Assembly (NCBI GenBank): GCA_004298435.1
Contig: SCSF01000013.1
Span: 1-33,923 of the forward strand
Direction of reading: 5' to 3'
Origin: Beijerinckiaceae bacterium
GTDB taxonomy: Bacteria; Pseudomonadota; Alphaproteobacteria; Rhizobiales; Beijerinckiaceae
Length of the DNA: 33,923 bases
The notes under the pieces are model-generated. The model was not told the origin of the DNA. It was given only the letters and a program-made list of their open reading frames with translations, and did not search any database. Position numbers and translations under genes: made by a program. Below are positions 15,946 to 22,707 of this stretch, one piece after another (position 1 is the stretch's first letter; each line of letters opens with the position of its first letter).

Positions 15946-17918
15946 TCCGCTGGTTGGGGCGCGGCCACGATTCTTTGAATCCGGCGCGCAGCGCCAATTC
16001 TGAATCTGCGGTCGCTCAATGAAACGAATCCCCCCAATGCCATGATGATCGCGCCGAACCAGATCAGTACGACAAGCGGCTTCCAATACATACGCGCATC
16101 ATAGGTGCCGTTCGCGCCGCTGCTCGTGATGCTCACATAGACCTGACCGAGACCGAGCGTGGCGATTCCGGCCTCGGCGCGGCTCGTCCGCCGTACCGGA
16201 TAGAAGCGGAGAGCTGGATCGATGCTGCCGATCTTCACGCCGCCGGAGCGGATATTCACATGGGCAAATTTGGCGCTGTAATTCGGCCCCTGCTCGGCGC
16301 CGAAATCTTTCACGACGAGTTCGTAAGGCCCGACAGGAACGACATCGCCCGGCTTGATGACCAGAACCTTTTCGACGCCCCAGCCGGTTGCGGCAAGCCC
16401 AAGCAGGGTTACGCCTATGCCGGCATGCGCGATCGCAGTGCCCCATGTGCTGCGCGGCAGGCCGATGGCGCGATGGAAGTTCTCTCCGATGGAGCCTCCG
16501 ATTGCGACCCTTCTTACGACATCGCTGATCGCGCCGACGATGGTGAAGACCGCGAGGCCGCCGATGACGATCGATGTGACCGGCGCGCCATGCCAGGCAG
16601 CGAAGATCAGCATCGCAGCAAGACCGGCGAGACACGCCACGATCAGCCGCTGCACCGCGCCAAGCAAAGACCCACGTTTCCACGCAAGCATCTGACCGAT
16701 GGGCATGATCAGGAACAGGGGCAGGAACAGAGGCACGAAGGTCGCGTTGAAGAACGGTGCGCCGACGGAAATCTTCGCACCGGTCAGCGATTGAAGCGCC
16801 AGAGGATAAAGCGTGCCGACAAGAACGGTGGCGCAGGCGATCGACAGAACGAGATTGTTGAGCACGAGCGCTCCCTCACGCGAGACAGGCGCGAAGACGC
16901 CGCCCTGCTTCAGATCATTCGCACGCCATGCAAAGAGCGCCAGCGAGCCGCCGATGAACAGAACGAGGATCCCGAGAATGAAGATGCCGCGGCGCGGATC
17001 GACCGCAAAGGAATGCACCGACGTAAGAATGCCGGAACGCACGAGGAATGTGCCCATAAGCGACAGGGAGAAGCCGAGAATGGCGAGGAAGATCGTCCAG
17101 ATCTTCAGCGCCTCGCGCTTTTCCATCACCGCCGTCGAATGCACCAGGGCGGTTGCCGCGAGCCAGGGCATCAGTGAGGCGTTTTCGACCGGATCCCAGA
17201 ACCAGAAGCCGCCCCAGCCCAGCGTGTAATAGGACCAATATGATCCCATCGCGATGCCGAGGGTGAGAAACATCCAGGCGAGCAACGTCCAGGGCCGCAC
17301 CAGCCGCGCCCAGACCGCATCGATACGCCGGCAGATCAGCGCAGCGGCGGCGAAGGAGAAGGAGATCGAAAGGCCGACATAACCGAGATAGAGCAGCGGC
17401 GGATGAATGGCGAGGCCAGGATCCTGCAACAACGGATTAAGGCCCATCCCTTCCATCGGCGGATTGACGACGCGCGTGAAGGGATTGGATGTCAGAAGAA
17501 TGAACAGGAGGAAGGCAGCGCTGATCCAGGATTGTACGCCCAGCACCGCTGCATGGAGATCCTGCGGCATTGCCCGCGACGCGCAGGCGACGAGTGCTGA
17601 GAAGGTCGCAAGAATCAGCACCCACAAGAGCATCGAGCCTTCGTGATTGCCCCAGACGCCAGCGATCTTGTAGATCAGCGGCTTCGCCGAATGGGAATTC
17701 TCAACCACATTGAGGACCGAGAAATCCGACGTCACATGCGCATAGACAAGCGCGCCAAATGCCGTTGCAACGAAAAGGAACTGAACGAGAGCGACAGACG
17801 GTGCGGTCGCCATCAACCGGTCGTCGTGCGCACGAATGCCCCAGAATGGAATGACAGAATTGAAGAGCGCCAGAGCAAACGCAAGGACAAGCGCGTAATG
17901 GCCGGCTTCTACGATCAT
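15942..17918 (-). CDS. ccmF: Heme lyase subunit CcmF (CycK)
   Basis: 658 residues with many membrane spans. The tryptophan-rich WWD signature WGGFWFWDPVENASLMPW is clear near residues 232-249, and conserved His-containing segments surround it (NHEGSMLLW near 91-99, LAIHPPLLYLGYVG near 168-181, SVHSFAVDP near 305-313). CcmF joins heme, delivered by holo-CcmE, to apocytochrome c in the periplasm. ATG at 17916-17918 lies 4 nt after the ccmE stop and its stop overlaps ccmH, so the genes form one operon. This pathway is needed for the cytochromes c that serve methanol dehydrogenase. Confidence 0.96.
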   Translation of the reverse strand: MIVEAGHYALVLAFALALFNSVIPFWGIRAHDDRLMATAPSVALVQFLFVATAFGALVYAHVTSDFSVLNVVENSHSAKPLIYKIAGVWGNHEGSMLLWVLILATFSALVACASRAMPQDLHAAVLGVQSWISAAFLLFILLTSNPFTRVVNPPMEGMGLNPLLQDPGLAIHPPLLYLGYVGLSISFSFAAAALICRRIDAVWARLVRPWTLLAWMFLTLGIAMGSYWSYYTLGWGGFWFWDPVENASLMPWLAATALVHSTAVMEKREALKIWTIFLAILGFSLSLMGTFLVRSGILTSVHSFAVDPRRGIFILGILVLFIGGSLALFAWRANDLKQGGVFAPVSREGALVLNNLVLSIACATVLVGTLYPLALQSLTGAKISVGAPFFNATFVPLFLPLFLIMPIGQMLAWKRGSLLGAVQRLIVACLAGLAAMLIFAAWHGAPVTSIVIGGLAVFTIVGAISDVVRRVAIGGSIGENFHRAIGLPRSTWGTAIAHAGIGVTLLGLAATGWGVEKVLVIKPGDVVPVGPYELVVKDFGAEQGPNYSAKFAHVNIRSGGVKIGSIDPALRFYPVRRTSRAEAGIATLGLGQVYVSITSSGANGTYDARMYWKPLVVLIWFGAIIMALGGFVSLSDRRFRIGAARRIQRIVAAPQPAE

Positions 17919-17922
17919 CGAT

Positions 17923-18417
17923 CTACTCCGTCACATGACGTTCGGTCTTGCTTTCCTGCACAGACCCCATTGGCGCAGACGCCTTTCCGGCGCCCTCTTT
18001 CCAGACGCCGTGCTTCTTCAAGGCGTCAGCAACTTCGCGCGGCATATACCGCTCGTCGTGCTTGGCGAGAACATCGCTCGCCATCAGGCCCGATGTGCCG
18101 AGAACACCTTCCGTGACGACGCCCTGCCCTTCGCGGAACAGATCCGGCAGCGCGCCGGTATAAGTAACCGGCACGCTGTCCTTGCCGTCCGTGACAACGA
18201 AATGCACCGTCGTGCCGTCATGGACGACGGAGCCTTTCTTGACGAGGCCGCCAAGGCGAATCCGCGTGCCAGGCGCGAGATGCTCGTTGACGACTTCGGT
18301 CGGCACTTTGAAAAGGCTGATGCTCCCGCGAAGCCCAAACAGCATGAGGCCGACAGCGATGCTGACCAGCGCGCCCGAGGTCAGGATGAGAGCAACCCTT
18401 TTCTTCTTCCGGGTCAT
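17923..18417 (-). CDS. ccmE: Periplasmic heme chaperone CcmE (CycJ)
   Basis: 164 residues: an N-terminal signal anchor (VALILTSGALVSIAVGLMLFGL, about 8-29), an OB-fold domain, and the heme-binding HxxxY motif His120-DER-Tyr124 in VLAKHDERYMPREV. The His bonds covalently to heme before transfer to CcmF. The C-terminal 30 residues are charged and probably flexible. The ATG shares its A with the TAA stop of ccmI (TAATG overlap at 18417), showing tight translational coupling. Confidence 0.95.
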   Translation of the reverse strand: MTRKKKRVALILTSGALVSIAVGLMLFGLRGSISLFKVPTEVVNEHLAPGTRIRLGGLVKKGSVVHDGTTVHFVVTDGKDSVPVTYTGALPDLFREGQGVVTEGVLGTSGLMASDVLAKHDERYMPREVADALKKHGVWKEGAGKASAPMGSVQESKTERHVTE

Positions 18418-19529
18418 TAACTGAGCCCCAGTTCGCGAGCGAGCGCGTCGATGCGCCCCATCGCCTTGGCATCGTTGCCGAGATCGTGCCGCGCGGTGGC
18501 AAGTGCGGCGCGCGCCTTGTCGGTCTCATTCATAACCTTGTAGGCGCGCACGAGACGCAACCATCCTTCGACGTCCTGCCCGTTGCGGGCGAGCCGCGCG
18601 GCAAGACGGTCCACCATCTTATGAATCGTCGCCTGGCGTTGAGCTGGCGACATGCCGGCGATCGCTGCGACTTCGGCAGCCTTGGGCGCAGGGCTTGCGT
18701 TCTCCAGCGCGGCAATCCGCGCCTTCAATTCGGCGCGCCCGGGCGATTTTTCAGGCAGGCGCGCCATAAGCTTCTGCCAATAGTTCGCAGCAGTCGCCTT
18801 GTCGCCGTCCTGCGATGCGGCCAGACCCAGAAAGAACAGAGCCTTCAAAGGCGGAGTCGGCCCCGCGGCCGCCTGGACGAAGAGCTTGTGCGCGTCATCG
18901 GTCACGACGCCATGCGCGGCATAGACGAGCGTTTCACCATAAACCGTTTCGCGCTCAGGCGTCGCGCCGAGTTTCCGCATGGCCATCGAGGCGGCGCGCA
19001 CCGCGTCTTCGACGCGCCCTTCCTTGAGATACGCCGGCACGAGCACCTCGTAGCCGCGGCCATCCTCCGGATGTTGCCTGAGATGCGCTTCGACCTTTGC
19101 GATAGCGACTTGCAACGTCATCTTGTTCGGCGACACATCGAGACGCGCGGCGAGCGGATCATCCGGCATGGAAGGATTGCCGATCACGCTATAGAGGCCG
19201 AGCGAGACAGCAGGAATGAAGACGAGGCCGAGAATGGCGACGAGACGCAACCTCAGCCGCGGCGAGGCGGGCGCCTTGGCCGTCTCTTCCGGCGTGACGG
19301 CATCTGCGCTCTTCAACAGCCGCCGCGCCGCCTCGGTACGCGCGGCCTCCGCTTCTTCCTGGGAAAGAACCCCGCTCTCGCCCTCACGCGCAATCTCTTC
19401 GAGCTTGGCTTTATAAAAAGCCACATCGGGCGCAACATGCTCCGCCCGTCCGCGCGGCCTTCTGGCAAGCGGCCATAAAATCGCAAACACTGCGGCGCCG
19501 GTGAAGAGCGCGAGTAGGCCCCAGAGCAT
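18417..19529 (-). CDS. ccmI: Cytochrome c maturation protein CcmI (CycH)
   Basis: 370 residues. Two membrane spans (about 1-20 and 95-116) enclose a cytoplasmic loop with the family's KLEEIAREGESGVLSQEEAEAARTEAARRLL motif segment (about 42-72, written in part), followed by a periplasmic TPR region (about 135-365). CcmI binds the C-terminus of apocytochrome c and presents it to CcmF/CcmH. ATG 19529 has AAGGA 7 nt upstream. First gene of the ccmIEFH operon; the gap of 166 nt to the upstream kinase gene could hold a promoter. No ccmG (thioredoxin-like) or ccmABC genes are in the window. Confidence 0.94.
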   Translation of the reverse strand: MLWGLLALFTGAAVFAILWPLARRPRGRAEHVAPDVAFYKAKLEEIAREGESGVLSQEEAEAARTEAARRLLKSADAVTPEETAKAPASPRLRLRLVAILGLVFIPAVSLGLYSVIGNPSMPDDPLAARLDVSPNKMTLQVAIAKVEAHLRQHPEDGRGYEVLVPAYLKEGRVEDAVRAASMAMRKLGATPERETVYGETLVYAAHGVVTDDAHKLFVQAAAGPTPPLKALFFLGLAASQDGDKATAANYWQKLMARLPEKSPGRAELKARIAALENASPAPKAAEVAAIAGMSPAQRQATIHKMVDRLAARLARNGQDVEGWLRLVRAYKVMNETDKARAALATARHDLGNDAKAMGRIDALARELGLS

Positions 19530-19695
19530 GCTGCATCCTTACGTCGACTCCAGGCGCCGGATCAACGTGGCATCCTGCCGATCGTATTCTCCCCGCCGGG
19601 GATGAGAATACCAAACGGCATTAAAGGAAATTGAACCCTGCATTCAAGGTTTCAATGCAGACAAAAGCGCACAGCCTTGGCCTGTAGTGCTGCCT

Positions 19696-21117
19696 TCACG
19701 CCGCCACCGGGAGCTGCAATTCGGCGCGAAGGCCACCCATGGGACTCGCATCGAGCTTGAGCGCGCCGCCGTAAAGGGCGGCAAGATCGACAACAATCGA
19801 AAGGCCGAGGCCGGAGCCGGGCCGCGTCTCGTCAAGCCGCCGGCCGCGGCGCATCGCCGCTTCCCGCAGTTCGGGCGCGAGTCCATTGCCATCATCGTCG
19901 ATCGTCACGCGGAAGAACGGCCGTGCGCCCGGCCCTGTGGCGGCAATCGGTTCTATGGAGATCATAACGCCATGCCTGGCCCATTTGCCGGCGTTGTCGA
20001 CCAGATTGCCAACCATCTCCTCGAGATCCTGACGTTCGCCCTGAAACCGCAGGCCCTCGACCACTTTGACGGAGAAGGTGATCGCGCGGTCGCGATAGAT
20101 CTTGTCGAAAACATGCACGAGCGCGGCCGTTACAGGCGCGATTTCGGTCGCCTCGCCCAGCACGCCGGCGCGGGCTGCAACCCGTGCGCGGTCGAGATAA
20201 TAGGTCACCTGATCGCGCATCAGCGCGGCCTGTTCGCTTACCTTCTCGGAGAAGGAGCCGGGATCCTCGTTCGCTTCGTTAATGATGACGCTCAACGGCG
20301 TCTTCAACGCATGCGCGAGATTGCCGACCTCATTGCGGGCGCGGGCAACCACTTCCCGGTTGGCGGCGATGAGAAGATTAAGTTCGCCGGCCAGTGGTGC
20401 GATGTCCGCCGCAAAAGTGCCCTCGATAACTTCGCGTTCGCCGCGCCTGATCGCGGCTGCCGCATCCTTCAGGCGACGAAGCGGCAGCAAGCCGTAGTGA
20501 AGTTGCAGAACGGAAGAGCCAACAAGCGCCGCGGCAAGCACGGCGAAAGTGATCATAAGTTCGAACTCGAAATGGGCTATGTCCGAATCCATGCTCTCTG
20601 TCGTCGCCGCAACCTGCACGAGATAGATGCCCTGATCGCCGAGGTCGATGATCCGCTCGACCATCCGCAAATTGCGTTCGTCCGGGCCTTTGACATAGCC
20701 TTTGCGCGTGCCTCCAAGTCCCGCGGGAATGTTCTGATCGGAGAGCTTCGGGAGTCTTGCGGCAAAGAGCGATTTCGAGCTTCTGATGTCATGATGGCCG
20801 CCGTCGAGCCGGGTGACCTGCCAATACCACCCCGACAGCGCCAGCCCGAATTGCGGCTCGCCCAGTTCACCGGGATCGGCGCGGTTTTCATCCGAAGGCG
20901 CGGCTATGTCGGCGACAAGCTCGCGCAGATAGACGCCAAGCCTGTCATCGAAGCGCGATTCCGCCGTCGTGCGATAGAGCGTCGAAAGCACGATGCCGGA
21001 GGTTAGCAGAATCGCGGAGCTCAGGACCGCCGCGGAAAAGAAAAGCCGTGTCGCGATTGCCCATTTTCGCGGTAACGGCAGGCGCATGGCGCGAAATTTC
21101 ATGGCCCGAAATTTCAT
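19696..21117 (-). CDS. feuQ: Sensor histidine kinase FeuQ (PhoQ-like)
   Basis: 473 residues from the chosen start. Two membrane spans (about 24-46 and 184-208) flank a periplasmic sensor, followed by a short HAMP-like linker and a PhoQ-type dimerisation segment with phospho-acceptor His269 in GNLAHALKTPLSVIINEA. ATPase boxes are MVGNLVDNAGKWA, DDDGNGL and GSGLGLSIVVDL. The FeuPQ name rests on the PhoPQ-like type together with its place directly upstream of ccmIEFH; in rhizobia feuPQ adjoins cycHJKL and is tied to iron uptake, osmoadaptation and cyclic glucan export. The N-terminus has a 15-nt tandem duplication giving three ATGs in a row (21117, 21102, 21087) and a GTG at 21144; no clear ribosome binding site decides between them. 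Confidence 0.85.
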   Translation of the reverse strand: MKFRAMKFRAMRLPLPRKWAIATRLFFSAAVLSSAILLTSGIVLSTLYRTTAESRFDDRLGVYLRELVADIAAPSDENRADPGELGEPQFGLALSGWYWQVTRLDGGHHDIRSSKSLFAARLPKLSDQNIPAGLGGTRKGYVKGPDERNLRMVERIIDLGDQGIYLVQVAATTESMDSDIAHFEFELMITFAVLAAALVGSSVLQLHYGLLPLRRLKDAAAAIRRGEREVIEGTFAADIAPLAGELNLLIAANREVVARARNEVGNLAHALKTPLSVIINEANEDPGSFSEKVSEQAALMRDQVTYYLDRARVAARAGVLGEATEIAPVTAALVHVFDKIYRDRAITFSVKVVEGLRFQGERQDLEEMVGNLVDNAGKWARHGVMISIEPIAATGPGARPFFRVTIDDDGNGLAPELREAAMRRGRRLDETRPGSGLGLSIVVDLAALYGGALKLDASPMGGLRAELQLPVAA

Positions 21118-21196
21118 GGCACGATAATCCCGGCGCGGTCCCACACCCTCAAAGCGATCATCATCTGCCAGCCGGAAGATTCAAGCCGGCGCTGTT

Positions 21197-21910
21197 TCAT
21201 TCCTCGGACGCAGCGGACGTGGACGACGCCCGACTGGGGGACGCCTCCTCGGCGGGCGGCGTCATCCTGTAGCCAAGCCCGCGCATGGTCTGGATGATGT
21301 CGATCCCGAGCTTCTTGCGCAAGCGGCCGACAAAGACCTCGATCGTGTTGGAGTCGCGGTCGAAATCCTGATCGTAAAGATGCTCGACGAGTTCGCCGCG
21401 CGAGACGACGCGGCCGACATGGTGCATCAGATAGGCCAGCAGCCTGTATTCGTGCGAGGTGAGCTTGATGGGGTTGCCATCGACGCTCACCAGCCCCGCC
21501 CGAGTGTCGAGGGCGACCGGCCCGCAGGTCAGTTCGTTCGTCGCATGGCCGGCGGCACGCCGCAGCAACGCGCGCAAACGGGCCAGAACCTCCTCGATAT
21601 GAAAGGGCTTGGCGACATAATCATCGGCCCCGGCATCAAACCCCTGGACTTTTTCGTGCCAGCGGTCGCGCGCGGTCAGAATGAGCACCGGCATTGTGCG
21701 GCCGGCCTTTCGCCATTCAGCGAGGACGGCGATCCCGTCTTTCTTCGGCAGGCCGAGATCGAGAACGACGGCATCGTAGGATTCGGTATCGCCGAGAAAC
21801 CAGCCGTCTTCCCCGTCATAGGCGCGATCGACCGCATAGCCGGCATTGGTGAGCGCAGAGGTGATCTGCCGATTGAGGTCCTTATCATCCTCGACCACGA
21901 GAAGCCGCAA
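21197..21910 (-). CDS. feuP: Response regulator FeuP (PhoP-like, OmpR family)
   Basis: 237 residues: receiver domain with E7-D8-D9, phospho-acceptor Asp51 in VVLDLGLPKKDG and Lys101 in VAKPFH, then a winged-helix domain ending IIQTMRGLGYRM. The RWHEKVQGFDAGADDYV stretch is typical of the PhoP group. Start is TTG at 21908-21910: a TGA in the same frame lies just upstream, the protein begins with the canonical MRLLVVEDD, and GGGGG lies 8 nt before it. The last 20 residues are a Ser/Ala/Glu tail beyond the usual end. It is followed by the kinase gene and preceded, 57 nt away, by the small secreted PepSY-like protein gene, as in feuN-feuP-feuQ of rhizobia. Confidence 0.88.
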   Translation of the reverse strand: MRLLVVEDDKDLNRQITSALTNAGYAVDRAYDGEDGWFLGDTESYDAVVLDLGLPKKDGIAVLAEWRKAGRTMPVLILTARDRWHEKVQGFDAGADDYVAKPFHIEEVLARLRALLRRAAGHATNELTCGPVALDTRAGLVSVDGNPIKLTSHEYRLLAYLMHHVGRVVSRGELVEHLYDQDFDRDSNTIEVFVGRLRKKLGIDIIQTMRGLGYRMTPPAEEASPSRASSTSAASEE

Positions 21911-21966
21911 GCCTCATACCCCCAATGCTGTATCCCGCAGCTTCCCCGACGCGCGGTTCGGCCGCC

Positions 21967-22347
21967 TCACTTGACGTTGGTTGCCCGGACGAGCTGGCCG
22001 TTCGAAGCCTTCAGGAAAACATGAATGACCCGGCCATCCCGGCGCAAGAGGCTTATTTCATAGATGAATTCGGCTTTTCTCCGGCAAAGCCTGACCCCGA
22101 TCGCCTCGGACTTGAAGCGTCTCGACATCGCCAGCATCACCCTGAAGGGCTCGATTAATTTGCGCTCGGCGATCTTTTCGCGGGCCTGGGCGGCTGTCAG
22201 GCAGGCGCGTTCGGCCCTGTGTTCGACCTTGTGGTCGACTTTATGCTCGACCTTGTGGTCAGCCTTGTGATCGACCTTGCGCTCGGCGGCGAGCGCCGGC
22301 GCATAGGCAGCCAACATCCAGACGAGGGCGAGCAGAGCACAACGCAT
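21967..22347 (-). CDS. Small secreted PepSY-like protein in the FeuN position, with a His tetrad repeat
   Basis: 126 residues from the chosen start. Residues 1-20 are a signal peptide (MRCALLALVWMLAAYAPALA). Residues 24-43 are five tetrads of the form K-(V/A)-(D/E)-H, placing His at 27, 31, 35, 39 and 43. Residues about 50-120 look like a PepSY domain: LTAAQAREKIAER, GVRLCRRKAEFIYEISLLRRDGRVIHVFLKASNGQLV. Two cysteines (49 and 88) could form a disulphide. In Sinorhizobium a small periplasmic protein, FeuN, is encoded next to feuPQ and restrains the kinase; this gene has the same place, so a similar role is an inference. Start ATG 22347 is chosen because it gives a clean signal peptide and has AAGGTG 6 nt upstream; the frame continues to 22431. 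Confidence 0.75.
   Translation of the reverse strand: MRCALLALVWMLAAYAPALAAERKVDHKADHKVEHKVDHKVEHRAERACLTAAQAREKIAERKLIEPFRVMLAMSRRFKSEAIGVRLCRRKAEFIYEISLLRRDGRVIHVFLKASNGQLVRATNVK
22219..22278 (-). repeat. Five 12-bp units encoding K-x-(D/E)-H tetrads
   Basis: Five imperfect 12-nt units (22219-22230, 22231-22242, 22243-22254, 22255-22266, 22267-22278) of the plus-strand type gtg-ntc-gac-ctt encode the tetrads. Most changes between units are in third codon positions or swap Asp and Glu, so the peptide pattern is better kept than the DNA. Confidence 0.9.
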
Positions 22348-22432
22348 CAGCCACACCTTGCCGATGGGCAGTGAACGCACGATGAACATCGGAATAAACG
22401 GGCAACGGACGAAAGATCTTCTCCACTGCATC

Positions 22433-22534
22433 CTATGCGCCGCCTGCCCAAAAGCCCGCCGGAAGATCGCGGATGATCCGCCGCCGTTCCCCTGCCCGCA
22501 GAATCGTCATCGATTCCTGTTTCCGCACTACCAT
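22433..22534 (-). CDS. Possible 33-residue leader ORF upstream of the feu cluster
   Basis: ATG at 22532-22534 has GAGG 6 nt upstream, and the frame encodes MVVRKQESMTILRAGERRR followed by IIRDLPAGFWAGGA and a TAG stop. The frame is open further upstream to 22621. I do not recognise the peptide. It is transcribed towards the FeuN-like gene and could be a leader peptide or simply chance. Confidence 0.25.
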   Translation of the reverse strand: MVVRKQESMTILRAGERRRIIRDLPAGFWAGGA

Positions 22535-22564
22535 GAAGCACCTCGCGGCCACAGTAGTCACATT

Positions 22565-22598
22565 GATTCTCTTCAATTTGCGATTCTCTTCAATTTGC
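22565..22598. repeat. 17-bp perfect tandem direct repeat
   Basis: The unit gattctcttcaatttgc occurs twice without interruption (22565-22581 and 22582-22598), in the gap between the feu cluster and the TadG-like gene. Tandem sites in such a position may bind a regulator, for example an OmpR-family protein such as FeuP, though their spacing of 17 differs from the usual 10-11. Confidence 0.85.
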
Positions 22599-22689
22599 GC
22601 GTAAGGGCTGAAAAACGGCATCGCCGGGACCGGTTTGCCCCGCAGATTCTTTGGTTCACCTAACGCTAAATCAATATTTCCGGCCCATA

Positions 22690-22706
22690 CCGGCAGAAAT
22701 TGCCGG
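22690..22706. promoter_or_regulatory. Short inverted repeat just before the TadG-like start
   Basis: Arms ccggca (22690-22695) and tgccgg (22701-22706) with a 5-nt loop end one base before the ATG at 22708. In the mRNA this hairpin would touch the initiation region and could limit translation, or favour use of the ATG at 22720. Confidence 0.4.
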
Positions 22707-22707
22707 C

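Larger units (their letters stand above)
22348..22707. other. Divergent gap between the feu cluster and the TadG-like gene
   Basis: About 360 bases. It holds a 17-bp tandem direct repeat (22565-22598), a small inverted repeat near the tadG-like start (22690-22706) and one possible short minus-strand ORF (22433-22534). Promoters for both directions are expected here but I cannot point to elements with confidence. Confidence 0.55.

Noticed and set aside
16260-17177. 305-codon plus-strand frame inside ccmF
   Set aside because: Antisense shadow; very high in charged residues with no recognisable fold.
19630-19670. Stem ctgcatt/aatgcag between feuQ and ccmI as a terminator
   Set aside because: Short 7-bp stem without a T-run on either strand.
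19687-21006. 439-codon plus-strand frame opposite feuQ
   Set aside because: Antisense shadow of a kinase with complete motifs.
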